From Sphingomonas sp. M1-B02 (lineage in GTDB: Bacteria; Pseudomonadota; Alphaproteobacteria; Sphingomonadales; Sphingomonadaceae), in assembly GCF_026167525.1 (NCBI RefSeq), contig NZ_CP110679.1, forward strand, positions 496,001-560,000: a stretch of DNA of 64,000 bases, in the 5' to 3' direction. The notes below the pieces were generated by a model that worked only from the letters and a program-made list of their open reading frames with translations, searched no databases and was not told where the DNA came from. Shown piece by piece: positions 33,421-43,346 of the stretch. The translations under genes were made by a program, and so were the position numbers. Position 1 is the first letter of the stretch. Every line of letters starts with the position of its first letter.

Positions 33421-36213
33421 ATGCGGTTACGCCTTTTGTCGGCCTGCGCAGTTCCGGCGCTAATCGTGGCCCTGGCAGCGCCAGCGCATGCGCAGGATGC
33501 CCCCGCCGTCAGCCAAAGCGAGCAGCAGGCGGAACCCACCTATGACGGCAACGATATCGTCGTTACCGCGCAGGGCCGTGCGCAGGCGCTGGCCGACGTG
33601 CCGGTGGCGATTTCGGCGGTGACATCGGATTCGCTCAAGAATTCCGGCGCCAACGACATTCGCCAGCTCAACCAGCTTGCGCCGTCGCTCCTCGTTTCTT
33701 CGACCGGGTCGGAAGCAAACGGCTCGCCGCGCATCCGCGGCATCGGCACCGTCGGCGACAATGCCGGCCTGGAAAGCTCGGTCGTGGTGTTCATCGACGG
33801 CGTATACCGTTCGCGCTCGGGCATCGGCCTGAACGAGCTCGGCGAAATCGACCGGATCGAAGTGCTTCGCGGTCCGCAGGGTACGCTGGGCGGCCGCAAC
33901 TCCTCCGCAGGCCTGATCAGCATCATCAGCAAGCAGCCTTCGTTCACCTTCGGCGCGAACGCCGAGGCTACCTATGGCAATTACGATTTCATGCGATTTG
34001 CCGGCGGCGTTACGGGCCCGCTCACCGAGAAGATCGCGGCGCGGCTGGACGGCGTCTATGTGAAGCGCGACGGCTTCTATGGCGACCCGGCGAACAACAA
34101 GCGCGTCAACGATCGCGACCGCTATTTCGTGCGCGGCCAACTGATGTTCGAGCCCTCGTCGGACATCAGTTTCCGACTGATCGGCGACTACAGCAAGCGC
34201 GAAGAGGCATGCTGCGGCGCGACCTATGTCAGTGCTGCGATGAACCCCTATGTCGGCAATCTCAACAATCCGGCGACGCCGCTCACCACCGGGCTTGCGA
34301 CCGGCAACAACATCATCAACGTGCTGACCGCTCTTGGTCAGGATCCGGCCGCGTTTAATCAGCGATACTCCCGCAATCTGTCCGTCACGCGCGGAAGAAG
34401 CTATGACAACAAGACGGAGGATTGGGGCATTTCGGGCCAGCTCGACTGGGACCTGGGCGGCGCCAAGCTCACTTCGATCACGGCCTATCGCGACTACTAT
34501 AACGAGAATGGCGGCGACCTCGATTACAGCACGGTCGATATCTTGTATAACGCCGATGACGGTAACAATCGCCGTGCGTTCAAGACGTTTACGCAGGAAG
34601 TCCGGCTGCAGGGCAGCGCGTTCGGCGACAAGCTCGACTGGCTGATCGGCGCTTTCTACTTGAACGAGCAGTTCCACGGAAAGAGCAATTTGCGCTTCGG
34701 CAACCAATATGGCCGGTTCGCAGCGTGCCGCGCGGTCTCGGGCGGCGCATTGGGCGCCTTCTATTCCCCGACCGGCGCCGGCTGCCTTTCGGCGACCGGG
34801 CGTGGCGCGGTCGCAAGCGGCGCGGTCACCGGCTCACCGGTGACCGGTGCGATCCTTCTCGGCGCCTTCGATCGCCTCGATTCGGTCAACGATCGCGGCA
34901 GCACGATCGACTTTTATGACCAGGACAATCAGAGCTTCGCCGTCTTCACCCACAATATCGTGCACGTGACGAACACCGTCGATCTGACATTGGGCCTGCG
35001 CTACACCGACGAAAGCAAGAAGTTCAGCGCCACGTTCGGCAACGACAACGTCGCGTGCCCGGCACAGCAGGCCGCGTTGGCGCCATTCCTGACATCGGCG
35101 CTGGCGGCGACCGCAGGCGGACTCATCAGCCTGACCTGCCAGGGCAATGCGACCTCCGAGCTGAACGGCGTCAGCATACAGGACGAACGCAGCGAAAGCC
35201 AGTTCACCGGCACGGCGATCCTCTCGTGGAAGCCGATCGACGACCTCTTGCTCTATGGAAGCTATTCGCGCGGCTACAAGGCCGGCGGGTTCAATTTCGA
35301 CCGCTCCGCGCTGAAGGGTCCGATAGCCACCTTCGCATCGGTGGGCGGCGCACAGGCGCTGGTCGGCAACCTTCAGTTCGAGCCGGAGAAGGTCAACGCT
35401 TTCGAAGTGGGCGCGAAATACGCAACCGGCCCGTTCAGCCTGTCGATCGCGGGTTTCCGCCAGGAGTTTCGCAACTTCCAGCTCAACACCTTCGACGGCA
35501 CGGTGTTCATCGTTCAGAACGTCAACGGCTGCACTACGTCGCTGAACGGTGCCGATCGGGATCAGAGCAAGTTCACCGGTGCGCCCAATTACAGCGCCGC
35601 GGCGTCCGCAAGCGGAACCTGCGCCGCGGACGACATCGGCTGGGGCGTGGCATCGACGGGCGTCGAGCTGGAGGCGATGATCGCGCCGGCGCGCGACTTC
35701 CGCGTGACGGCCGGCTTGACCTACGCGAAGACCAAATATCGGGACAATCTGGTCGGCACGGAAACGGGAGCGCCGCTCAATCAGGCGTTGCGCAAGTTGC
35801 CCGGCGACAATCTTTCCAACGCTCCGGAATTTGTCGTGACCGGTTCGGCGGCATGGACGCCGGAACTCGGCAGCTCCGGCCTCTCGGGGCTGTTCTACGT
35901 CGATACGCGCCTGTCGGACGATTATAATACGGGCTCCGATCTATTCCCCCAGAAGGAGCAGGACAGCTTCGTGCTGTTCAATGCGCGGATCGGCATTCGC
36001 GGTCCGAACGAGCGCTGGGCGATCGAATTCTGGGGGCAGAATATCCTGGACAAGGACTATGCGCAGGTCGCGTTCAACTCGCCGTTCCAGGAGGGCGCCA
36101 CGTCCACCACTGCTGGCTTTGCCGATCCGCAATATCCGGGTGGGCGGCAGATATTCTCGCAATTCCCGGCGGAGCCGCGGACCTACGGCGTGACGCTGCG
36201 CGGGAGCTTCTGA
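33421..36213 (+). CDS. TonB-dependent outer-membrane receptor
   Basis: A 930-residue receptor with a signal peptide (cleavage after AHA, about residue 24), a TonB box DIVVTAQ (45-51), a plug domain (about 55-170: VPVAISAVTSDSLKNSG, DRIEVLRGPQGTLGGRNSSAG) and a large beta barrel ending GVTLRGSF with the terminal Phe needed for assembly. It has the pattern of sphingomonad receptors that take up hydrophobic or aromatic substrates rather than siderophores. The MFS gene downstream and the acyl-CoA dehydrogenases upstream suggest it imports the substrate of the local pathway. Confidence 0.93.
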   Translation: MRLRLLSACAVPALIVALAAPAHAQDAPAVSQSEQQAEPTYDGNDIVVTAQGRAQALADVPVAISAVTSDSLKNSGANDIRQLNQLAPSLLVSSTGSEANGSPRIRGIGTVGDNAGLESSVVVFIDGVYRSRSGIGLNELGEIDRIEVLRGPQGTLGGRNSSAGLISIISKQPSFTFGANAEATYGNYDFMRFAGGVTGPLTEKIAARLDGVYVKRDGFYGDPANNKRVNDRDRYFVRGQLMFEPSSDISFRLIGDYSKREEACCGATYVSAAMNPYVGNLNNPATPLTTGLATGNNIINVLTALGQDPAAFNQRYSRNLSVTRGRSYDNKTEDWGISGQLDWDLGGAKLTSITAYRDYYNENGGDLDYSTVDILYNADDGNNRRAFKTFTQEVRLQGSAFGDKLDWLIGAFYLNEQFHGKSNLRFGNQYGRFAACRAVSGGALGAFYSPTGAGCLSATGRGAVASGAVTGSPVTGAILLGAFDRLDSVNDRGSTIDFYDQDNQSFAVFTHNIVHVTNTVDLTLGLRYTDESKKFSATFGNDNVACPAQQAALAPFLTSALAATAGGLISLTCQGNATSELNGVSIQDERSESQFTGTAILSWKPIDDLLLYGSYSRGYKAGGFNFDRSALKGPIATFASVGGAQALVGNLQFEPEKVNAFEVGAKYATGPFSLSIAGFRQEFRNFQLNTFDGTVFIVQNVNGCTTSLNGADRDQSKFTGAPNYSAAASASGTCAADDIGWGVASTGVELEAMIAPARDFRVTAGLTYAKTKYRDNLVGTETGAPLNQALRKLPGDNLSNAPEFVVTGSAAWTPELGSSGLSGLFYVDTRLSDDYNTGSDLFPQKEQDSFVLFNARIGIRGPNERWAIEFWGQNILDKDYAQVAFNSPFQEGATSTTAGFADPQYPGGRQIFSQFPAEPRTYGVTLRGSF

Positions 36214-36220
36214 CGGTGTG

Positions 36221-36244
36221 GGAGGAGCGCGACCGCGCTCCTCC
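36221..36244 (+). terminator. Perfect hairpin after the receptor gene
   Basis: GGAGGAGCGCG (36221-36231) and CGCGCTCCTCC (36234-36244) form an 11-bp inverted repeat 8 bases after the receptor stop. No T-run follows; it may reduce read-through into the MFS gene. Confidence 0.5.
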
Positions 36245-36271
36245 ACTCTCTAGCAAGGGGTTATTTACGCG

Positions 36272-37588
36272 ATGACCGAGCCCGCGAGCGACGCACTCGC
36301 GATGAAGCGGCGGTCGCTGACGCTCGCTTTGCTGACGCTGACCTATTTCTTCAGCTATATGGACCGGCAGATCCTCGCGATCCTGCAGGAAGCGATCAAG
36401 CGCGACCTGCTGCTCGAGGACTGGCAGCTCGGGCTGCTGGCCGGGCTGGCCTTTGCGATCTTCTATGCGACGCTGGGGATACCTGTGGCGTGGATCGCCG
36501 ATCGCGCCAATCGCCGAAACATCATCGCGATCAGCCTGGCGCTGTGGAGCGCGATGACCGCGGCGGGCGGGCTTGCGACCAACTTCACCCAATTGCTGCT
36601 CGCGCGGATCGGCGTGGGGATCGGCGAGGCGGGATCCTCGCCGCCGAGCCATTCGATCATCGCCGACCTCTATCCGCCCGAGAAGCGCGCGGGTGCGATG
36701 GGGATCTACTCGCTGGGCGTGGTGCTGGGCGCGGCGCTGGGGACCTTCATCGGCGGGCTGGTGGCAAGCGCCTATGGCTGGCGCGCGGCGATGTTCGTGA
36801 TCGGGCTGCCCGGAGTGGCGCTGGCGGTGATCGTCTGGCTGTTCGTGGTCGAGCCGCGGCGCGGGCTTTCGGACCCGCAGCATGCCGCTGCGGCGAGCGG
36901 GGCGATGCCGCCGCTGCTCGACGGCTTCCGCGCCATCCTGCGCAGTCCGCCGGCGCTGCATCTGGTGGTGGCGGTGACGATTACTTCGATGGTGGGCTAT
37001 GGGCTCACTGCGTTCGGGCCGAGCTACATGCAGCGCTCGCTCAGCTTCACGATGCGCGACATCTCGCTCTACGTGGCGCTGCCGTCGGGCTTTTGCGGAA
37101 TGTTGTCTGCAGTGTTCGGCGGCAAGCTCGCGGATCGCTTTGCGCGCACGCATGGGCTGCATATGCAAAGCACGATGGTCGCGGTGCTCAAGACGCTGGC
37201 GCTGCCCTTCACCTTCGCTTTCCTGCTGATCGACGTCCCCGCGATCGCGATCGGATCCTTTTTCGCCTATGTCTTGCTCGCGAACTCCTATCTCGGACCG
37301 ACGTTCGCGCTCATCCAGGGGCTGGCGCCGATGCGGCAACGGGCCTTGTGGGCGGCGATCACGCTGCTGGTGATCAACCTGATCGGTCTGGGGCTCGGGC
37401 CGACTCTGGTGGGCGTGCTGAGCCACTTGCTGCGGCCGTCGCTGGGCGAGGAATCGCTGCGCTGGGCGATGTTGCTGTTCGTCGCGGTGACGCCCTGGGC
37501 GATCTATCATTATTGGCGCGCGGGCGTGCTGCTGAAGCGTGCGAAGGTCGCGCGCCCACCGTCGGGGATTGGCGATGTACCGCATTGA
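36272..37588 (+). CDS. MFS transporter
   Basis: A 438-residue inner-membrane permease with about twelve hydrophobic segments. The MFS motif A region is visible as IPVAWIADRANRRNIIAIS (about 70-88), and GIGEAGSSPPSHSIIADLYPPEKRAGAMGIYSLG is typical of the spinster-like group common in sphingomonads. AAGGGG lies upstream of the ATG. It probably works downstream of the TonB-dependent receptor, moving the substrate from periplasm to cytosol or exporting a product. Confidence 0.9.
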   Translation: MTEPASDALAMKRRSLTLALLTLTYFFSYMDRQILAILQEAIKRDLLLEDWQLGLLAGLAFAIFYATLGIPVAWIADRANRRNIIAISLALWSAMTAAGGLATNFTQLLLARIGVGIGEAGSSPPSHSIIADLYPPEKRAGAMGIYSLGVVLGAALGTFIGGLVASAYGWRAAMFVIGLPGVALAVIVWLFVVEPRRGLSDPQHAAAASGAMPPLLDGFRAILRSPPALHLVVAVTITSMVGYGLTAFGPSYMQRSLSFTMRDISLYVALPSGFCGMLSAVFGGKLADRFARTHGLHMQSTMVAVLKTLALPFTFAFLLIDVPAIAIGSFFAYVLLANSYLGPTFALIQGLAPMRQRALWAAITLLVINLIGLGLGPTLVGVLSHLLRPSLGEESLRWAMLLFVAVTPWAIYHYWRAGVLLKRAKVARPPSGIGDVPH

Positions 37589-37940
37589 GGTGGACGCCGA
37601 GCAGGGCGTGCTCGAGGTGACGCTGGGCGGCATGATGCCGGTGGAGGAAGCGGCGGAATATATCGCCGCGCTGAAGCGCACGCTCGCGGCGCATCGGCTG
37701 AGCGACTATGCGATGGTGATCGACGTATCGGACTGCCCGATCCAGTCGCAGGAAATGATCCGATCGATGGGCGGGCTGATGGCGACGATGCCCAAGGCGC
37801 GGGCGCTGGCAATCGTGACCGAAAGCTCCCTGGCGCGGATGCAGATTCGACGGTTGTTCACCCAGCCATATGCGCGGATCGCGGGCACGGTTGCGGACGG
37901 GCGGGCCTGGGTCGTGTCGGGGATTGAGCCGGCGGTTTAA
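37575..37940 (+). CDS. STAS/SpoIIAA-like small protein
   Basis: A 121-residue protein starting MYRIEVDAEQGVLEVTLGGMM. The alternating strand/helix pattern with VIDVSDCPIQSQEMIRSM resembles the STAS/SpoIIAA-like fold, a module that binds nucleotides or lipids or partners; no phosphorylatable serine loop is obvious. The gene overlaps the 3' end of the MFS gene by 14 bp, so it is translated from the same message. Function unknown. Confidence 0.7.
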   Translation: MYRIEVDAEQGVLEVTLGGMMPVEEAAEYIAALKRTLAAHRLSDYAMVIDVSDCPIQSQEMIRSMGGLMATMPKARALAIVTESSLARMQIRRLFTQPYARIAGTVADGRAWVVSGIEPAV

Positions 37941-38026
37941 GTCGAGCGAGCGACGGCACCAAGCGCTCGAGGGAGCGTTGGCGCGACGCACATCTCCGAC
38001 CTTCAGCAAAGGCGCCGAACCCGACC

Positions 38027-38953
38027 ATGCCACATGCCGATACTGCAACCCCCGCTGCCATCGCTTTGGTTGGAGGGACGGGCGATCTGGGGCTGCGGAT
38101 CGCGCGGGTGCTCGTTGCGCGTGGCGCGCGGGTCCGGGCCCTGGTGCGATCCAGCTCGAATTCGGCCGCCCTCGCCGGCAGCGGGGCCGAGATTGTGCCG
38201 ATCGATTTCAATGACGCGCACGCCCTGCGCGAAGCCTTGCGCGGTGCGGCCTGCCTGGTCTCCGCGCTGAACGGGCTCGAGGACAGCATCTTCGACCTGC
38301 AGGGGCGGGTGCTGGATTTCGCGGTCGCGGCCGGGGTGCCGCGTTTCATCCCCTCAGACTATTCGCTGGATTTCACTCGCACCCGGCCGGGGCGGAACCG
38401 CAACCTCGATTTGCGCCGCCGCTTCCTGGCGCGGATCGACGCCGCGCCGATCCGGGCGACGTCGATCCTGAACGGCGCCTTTGCCGAGTTGCTCGCCGGG
38501 CAGGCGCCGATCGTGCTGCGCGGACCAAAGATCGTCCTCCATTGGGGCAGCGCCGACCAGTTGCTCGATTTCACGATGAAGGACGACGTGGCGGCCTATA
38601 CCGCGGCGGCGGCGATGGACCCCAATACGCCGCGATTCCTGCGCATCGCCGGCGATGTGGTTAGCCCGCGCGATCTTGCCGCGACGATGCGGGGGCTGAC
38701 CGGGCAGCGCTATCGGCTGGTGCGGCCCGGGGGCGTTGCGGTGCTGAGCGCGATGATCGGCATCGCCCGGCGGATCGCGCCGGAGCCCGGGGCGGTCTTT
38801 CCGGCCTGGCAAGGCATGCAATATCTGCGCGACATGATGGAAGGGCGGGGCAAGCTCGAACCACTGGATAACGAGCGCTATTCCGGTCTTGGCTGGACGA
38901 AGGCGCGGGATATTCTTGCGGCTGGCGGCATGGATCTGGCTACGCGCGCTTAG
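38027..38953 (+). CDS. NmrA-like NAD(P)-binding oxidoreductase
   Basis: A 308-residue protein with an N-terminal Rossmann fold: IALVGGTGDLGLRIARVLVARGARVRALVRSS (GxxGxxG near 16-22, Arg pair for NADPH). VPRFIPSDYSLDF replaces the catalytic YxxxK, as in isoflavone-reductase and NmrA types. It probably reduces a small molecule or acts as a redox sensor. It lies 86 bp after the STAS-like gene and could belong to the same unit. Confidence 0.82.
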   Translation: MPHADTATPAAIALVGGTGDLGLRIARVLVARGARVRALVRSSSNSAALAGSGAEIVPIDFNDAHALREALRGAACLVSALNGLEDSIFDLQGRVLDFAVAAGVPRFIPSDYSLDFTRTRPGRNRNLDLRRRFLARIDAAPIRATSILNGAFAELLAGQAPIVLRGPKIVLHWGSADQLLDFTMKDDVAAYTAAAAMDPNTPRFLRIAGDVVSPRDLAATMRGLTGQRYRLVRPGGVAVLSAMIGIARRIAPEPGAVFPAWQGMQYLRDMMEGRGKLEPLDNERYSGLGWTKARDILAAGGMDLATRA

Positions 38954-39106
38954 GCCGGCGTCGCAGCAACAGCCGGCGCCCTCTTTCATCCCGTGGTGCA
39001 GTTGCTTAAAGCGCCAGTAAGCCAGATACTTCGCAATGTTCAGAACCAAAGGCCCGCAAGCGCGTTGTTTCTTGGCCGACCATGGCAATTACATGGGGAG
39101 ACCATC

Positions 39107-39922
39107 ATGCGAGCACACGCTTTCATTGCCCTGACCGCCACGCTTGGCTGGGCCGGTCCTGCCGCCGCACAATCCGCAAGCGACCTGTCCGATCTCGTCA
39201 ATGCGCGCGCAGCGGGCGGGGAAACCCAACTCGAAGCGCGTGGCTATGAATTCGTCACCACCAACACAGTGCGCGATACGAAATGGTCGTTCTGGTGGAA
39301 CGAGCGGACGCGGCAATGTGTGCAGGTTGCCACGTCGAACGGCCGCTATAGCGCGATCCAGCGCGTGCCCGAGGCGAATTGCCGCCCGTCCGCAACCACG
39401 CTGCCCTCGGGTCCGGTCCGTCCGTTGCCGGTTCCGGGTCGACCCGATTATGGGCCACCGCGGCCGCCGCAGCCCGACGATGACCGGCCCGGCGCCGGGG
39501 ATCGGTTCGGCCCTTCGATCACGCTCGTCTGCTTCGGCGGCGGCAGTGCGCCGACGACGCAATATCAATCGGGCTATGTCTATAATTCGCGCTCGCACCG
39601 CTTCGAACCGCAGTTCGGGACGACGTTGAGCCGCGACGGCTTCACCTCAGACGTTCAGATCGAGATCTGGCATGGGCGCGGACGGATTCACCTCGACGGG
39701 AGGCTGATCTCGCCGTTGCATTCTGGCGGCAATAACGGCTGGTGGGACATCGACAATCTGGTCGTCACGCCCGATCGGATCACGGGGCAGTATCGGATGA
39801 ACGGACTCAACAAGCCGCGCATCGAGATCGATCGCCGAAGCCAGCGCATCACGATCCGCGCGGCCACGAACTTTTCGGGGCGCTGCGATGTCGGCAATTG
39901 GCGCGGGGGCGGCGGCTTCTAG
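39107..39922 (+). CDS. Exported hypothetical protein
   Basis: A 271-residue secreted protein (signal peptide MRAHAFIALTATLGWAGPAAAQ). The N-terminal part (about 25-100) has a small domain with WSFWWNERTRQCVQV, then comes a Pro/Arg/Asp-rich linker (about 110-140), and the C-terminal half contains a repetitive beta-strand pattern (VQIEIWHGRGRIHLDGRLIS, RMNGLNKPRIEIDRRSQRITI). The start is fixed by GGGGAG upstream and the signal peptide. No family recognised. Confidence 0.78.
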   Translation: MRAHAFIALTATLGWAGPAAAQSASDLSDLVNARAAGGETQLEARGYEFVTTNTVRDTKWSFWWNERTRQCVQVATSNGRYSAIQRVPEANCRPSATTLPSGPVRPLPVPGRPDYGPPRPPQPDDDRPGAGDRFGPSITLVCFGGGSAPTTQYQSGYVYNSRSHRFEPQFGTTLSRDGFTSDVQIEIWHGRGRIHLDGRLISPLHSGGNNGWWDIDNLVVTPDRITGQYRMNGLNKPRIEIDRRSQRITIRAATNFSGRCDVGNWRGGGGF

Positions 39923-39935
39923 CCTGACGGAGCGA

Positions 39936-40607
39936 TCAGGCGATCAGCGGCGCAAGGAGCGCGAACGCGAGCAGGCACTCGACCATCCCGACGCTTGCCG
40001 CCCAGAAAGCGCGTACCCGGCTTAGTTTGAGCACGCGTCGGAACCAGCCGGCCTGCACGGTGCCGAACCAGAGGAAGGCGGCGAGGGCGATCAGCCATCC
40101 GGCGATGGTGACGACCTCGCCGCGGTGGAGGTGCGGGAGCAGTACGCCGATGCCCAGCGTCAGCGCGAATACAGCAGTCGGATAGCATTGCGCGTAGAAA
40201 GGCAGCCGCAGGCTGTTCCTGGTCAGCCGCTGCCGTCGAATTCGGATCATCCGCACCGACATGACGAGCGGAATCACGCTGAAGAACACCACGCGCAGCA
40301 GAAGCAGGCTGGTGTCGTCCGTGATCAGGCTAGCCAGCCCTCGATTGCTGGTGACGAGCGGGTTCTGGCCGACCAGCGCCAGTTCGAGCGCGTGGCTTAG
40401 CAACAGCGTGAGGAGCAGGAAGATGGGTGGACTGAGCGTGTCGGTATATTGCTCGTCGGGCCGATCGCCCAACTCGTCGTCGGCATATTCCATCATCGCC
40501 GATGGCCGCGAGATCGTCCGCCAGAGCGTGATCGGATAGAAGACGAGCCAGGTTGCGATCTCGAAGAGCAGATCGTCCAGCGACTTGAGGAAGTTCATGA
40601 AGATCAT
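39936..40607 (-). CDS. Hypothetical multi-span membrane protein
   Basis: A 223-residue inner-membrane protein. It begins MIFMNFLKSLDDLLFEIATWLVFYPITLWRTI, then has four to five further hydrophobic stretches (IFLLLTLLLSHALELALV, LLLLRVVFFSVIPLVMSV, TAVFALTLGIGVLLP, IAGWLIALAAFLWFGTV, VGMVECLLAFALLAPLIA). No transporter signature is visible and the family is not known to me. Two possible ATGs (40607, 40598) lack a good ribosome site. It converges with the exported protein gene. Confidence 0.72.
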   Translation of the reverse strand: MIFMNFLKSLDDLLFEIATWLVFYPITLWRTISRPSAMMEYADDELGDRPDEQYTDTLSPPIFLLLTLLLSHALELALVGQNPLVTSNRGLASLITDDTSLLLLRVVFFSVIPLVMSVRMIRIRRQRLTRNSLRLPFYAQCYPTAVFALTLGIGVLLPHLHRGEVVTIAGWLIALAAFLWFGTVQAGWFRRVLKLSRVRAFWAASVGMVECLLAFALLAPLIA

Positions 40608-40660
40608 GAAGGGGAATGCAGCACGTCCCGGGCGCGATTGAAAGCCGGGATCGGATCGAT

Positions 40661-41917
40661 TCAGCCCCTCAGCACGCGATCGTCGAACAGTCCGAAGGCC
40701 AGCGTCGAGGCATAGAAGGCCACCGCCCGTTCGCGCGGCATGGTGCTCGCCCATTTGCGCATGTCGAAGGCGGCATTCTGGAGGGCCATGAGCGCCTGGC
40801 TGGCGACCAACGGGTCGATCGGGCGGATCGAGCCTTCGGCGATGCCGTCGGAAAGCATTCCGGCGAAGCGGCGGGCGATGCGGTTCGAGCGATCGATCAT
40901 CGTGGTGCGGACGCCCGGAGGCAGGCCTGAGAGCGCGGTGGTGCGGAGCAGCGGGCCGCGCTCGGAGAATTGGACGTCGAGCAGCGTGGCGATCGTGCTT
41001 TCAAGCCGGTCCCAATGGCTGCCCTTGTGGGTTTCGGCGAGACGCTGGGCCTCGGCGATGATGTCGAAGCTGCGCTTGTAGCAGGCGATGACCAGATCGT
41101 CCTTGGCATCGAGATGGTGGTAGAAGCTGCCCTTGGTGACGTTGAGTTCGGAGGCGATGCGCTGGACCGAGGCGCCGCGATAGCCGAGCTCGTTGATCAG
41201 CCGCGTGGCGGCGAGGAGGAAGGCTTCGCGGCCGGGCTCGGGCTCCTCGTGGACGAGATCGAGCAATTCGGGGCGCCAGTCCTGGCCCGGGGCGGCTATG
41301 CCTGAGCGGAAGACGTCCATCAGCCGCGCCTCGACGCGCGGATATTCGTCGACTTCGTAGCGCGGCAGCCAGGCGGTGAGCCAGAAGCTGTTCTCGAGGA
41401 GGACATGCGCGCGGGCGCCGCGCAGATCGGTCTCCGCGCGGGTGCCGTCGCTGCCCCAGAGGCTGCGCGTCTTGCGGAAGATGTTGCGCCAGCCGGTGAG
41501 GAGCTGGCCCTTCATCGGATCCTCCATCGCGCGAAGGTCCGAGAGGATCGCGAAATCGCGCTCCTCGCCGCGGCGGATGCGGGCGAGGCGCTCCATGTTG
41601 AGGTTGAGATAGCGGGCGACGCGGGCTTCGGGGCTGGGCTCTGCGAGCGCTTCGTCGAGCATCGCCGCCAGCCGTTCGAGCGTCTGTTCGAAGGCGGCGG
41701 TCGCAAGGTCCTCCTTGCGCTTGAAATAATAAGTGACCGACGTGGTGTTGAGCCCGACGCGGCGCGCGACGTCGGCGAAGGTCATGCCCTTGGCGCTCTG
41801 TTCGTTGATCGCATCGGCGGCCGCGGCCAGGATCGCGTCGCGCTTGGCCTGGAAGCGTTTGGTGCCGGCTGCTGCCTCTGCTTTTTCGATCGCGGTCATT
41901 GCGCGCAGCTTAGTCAT
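40661..41917 (-). CDS. Double TetR-family transcriptional regulator
   Basis: A 418-residue protein with two complete TetR units in one chain. The first HTH is at about 25-72 (MTFADVARRVGLNTTSVTYYFKRKEDL), the second at about 231-276 (ASVQRIASELNVTKGSFYHHLDAKDDL), each followed by its own helical ligand region. A monomer therefore carries both DNA-binding heads that normal TetR dimers supply separately. It diverges from an acyl-CoA dehydrogenase operon and most likely controls it through the inverted repeat between them. Start could also be ATG 41899. Confidence 0.92.
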   Translation of the reverse strand: MTKLRAMTAIEKAEAAAGTKRFQAKRDAILAAAADAINEQSAKGMTFADVARRVGLNTTSVTYYFKRKEDLATAAFEQTLERLAAMLDEALAEPSPEARVARYLNLNMERLARIRRGEERDFAILSDLRAMEDPMKGQLLTGWRNIFRKTRSLWGSDGTRAETDLRGARAHVLLENSFWLTAWLPRYEVDEYPRVEARLMDVFRSGIAAPGQDWRPELLDLVHEEPEPGREAFLLAATRLINELGYRGASVQRIASELNVTKGSFYHHLDAKDDLVIACYKRSFDIIAEAQRLAETHKGSHWDRLESTIATLLDVQFSERGPLLRTTALSGLPPGVRTTMIDRSNRIARRFAGMLSDGIAEGSIRPIDPLVASQALMALQNAAFDMRKWASTMPRERAVAFYASTLAFGLFDDRVLRG

Positions 41918-41953
41918 TTCGCGGCGGAGCCAAAGGGGTTTTTTGAAGGTGAT

Positions 41954-42002
41954 GCGTACCGATTTTGGTTGGCGTCCAGACTTTACCGAATATCCGGTAC
42001 GC
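41954..42002. promoter_or_regulatory. Inverted repeats between double-TetR gene and operon
   Basis: GCGTACCG (41954-41961) and CGGTACGC (41995-42002) are perfect inverted copies 33 bp apart. The second lies at the end of TACCGAATATCCGGTA (41984-41999), itself a near palindrome. The site sits between the divergent starts, so it is the best candidate operator. Confidence 0.5.
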
Positions 42003-42036
42003 TCTAAGCCGGGCCGACAGATCGGGAGAGACGGCC

Positions 42037-43317
42037 ATGGACTTCACTTTGAGCGCGCGCGAGACCGAGTTTCGCGATCGGGTGAAGGACTTCATCGACG
42101 CCGAGATCCGGCCGCGCGATCCGCTCTATCATGCGCAGCAGGCCGAGGGCGAACGCTGGAAGGTCCTGCCGGTGATCGAGGAGGCCAAGGCGAAGGCCAA
42201 GGCGCAGGGGCTTTGGAATTTCTTCATGCCGCCGCATTCGGGGCAGGTGCATGTCGACGATAGTTTCGCGTTCGAGGGGACGCAGCTCAGCAACCTCGAA
42301 TATGCGCTGTGCGCCGAGGAAATGGGGCGGATCGGCTGGGCTTCGGAATGCTTCAATTGCTCGGCGCCGGACACCGGAAATATGGAAGTGTTCCACCGCT
42401 ATGGGACGCTCGCGCAGAAGGAGCAGTGGCTGGGGCCGCTGATGCGTGGCGAGATCCGTTCGGCCTTCCTGATGACCGAGCCGGCAGTGGCATCGTCCGA
42501 CGCGACCAACATCCAGACGCGGATGGAGCGGGACGGCGATCAGTATGTGATCAACGGGCGGAAGTGGTGGTCGTCGGGGGTGGGCGATCCGCGCTGCAAG
42601 GTGGCAATCGTGATGGGCAAGACCGATCCGGGCGCCGCCAAGCACGCCCAGCAGAGCATGATCCTGGTGCCGCTCGGCGCGTCCGGCGTGAGGATCGAGC
42701 GGATGCTTTCGGTGTTCGGGTATGATCATGCGCCGCACGGGCATGGCGAAGTGGTGCTGGAGAATGTGCGCGTGCCGGCGGAGAATATCCTGCTCGGCGA
42801 AGGGCGCGGCTTCGAGATCGCGCAGGGGCGGCTGGGGCCGGGGCGGATCCACCATTGCATGCGCACGATCGGGGTGGCCGAGGAAGCGATTGCAGCGATG
42901 GCGAAGCGGCTCGTCAGCCGCATCGCCTTCGGCAAGCGGCTATCGGACCATAGCGTGTGGGAAGAACGGATCGCGCGGGCGCGGATCGACATCGAGATGA
43001 CGCGTTTGCTGTGCCTGAAGGCGGCGGACATGATGGACAGAGCGGGCAACAAGGCGGCCCAGCTCGAAATCGCGATGGTGAAGGTGCAGGCGCCGCTGAT
43101 GGCGCTGAAGATCATCGACGATGCGGTGCAGGCGCATGGCGGGGCGGGGGTCTCGGGCGATTTTCACCTGGCGCATGACTGGGCGGGAATCCGGACGCTG
43201 CGGCTCGCCGACGGGCCGGACGAGGTGCACAACCGGGCGATCGCGCGGGCGGAGTTCGGGAAGTTCGGGGAGTTCCGGGCGGATCGGGTTTCGTCTGGGG
43301 ATGGGGTGAGCCGGTGA
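42037..43317 (+). CDS. Acyl-CoA dehydrogenase
   Basis: A 426-residue flavoenzyme of the ACAD11-like group. Conserved blocks are [59 protein letters not shown] and [35 protein letters not shown]. In this group the enzyme often works with an APH-like phosphotransferase, encoded here two genes downstream. The ATG at 42037 has GGGAGAG upstream. First gene of the TetR-controlled operon. Confidence 0.93.
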   Translation: MDFTLSARETEFRDRVKDFIDAEIRPRDPLYHAQQAEGERWKVLPVIEEAKAKAKAQGLWNFFMPPHSGQVHVDDSFAFEGTQLSNLEYALCAEEMGRIGWASECFNCSAPDTGNMEVFHRYGTLAQKEQWLGPLMRGEIRSAFLMTEPAVASSDATNIQTRMERDGDQYVINGRKWWSSGVGDPRCKVAIVMGKTDPGAAKHAQQSMILVPLGASGVRIERMLSVFGYDHAPHGHGEVVLENVRVPAENILLGEGRGFEIAQGRLGPGRIHHCMRTIGVAEEAIAAMAKRLVSRIAFGKRLSDHSVWEERIARARIDIEMTRLLCLKAADMMDRAGNKAAQLEIAMVKVQAPLMALKIIDDAVQAHGGAGVSGDFHLAHDWAGIRTLRLADGPDEVHNRAIARAEFGKFGEFRADRVSSGDGVSR

Positions 43318-43346
43318 TTGTCCTCTCCGGCACGGAGCGTCGGGCC

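Noticed and set aside
36074..37681. Arg/His/Gln-rich frame opposite the MFS gene
   Set aside because: Composition (Q/R/H runs) is typical of an antisense frame of a membrane protein gene.
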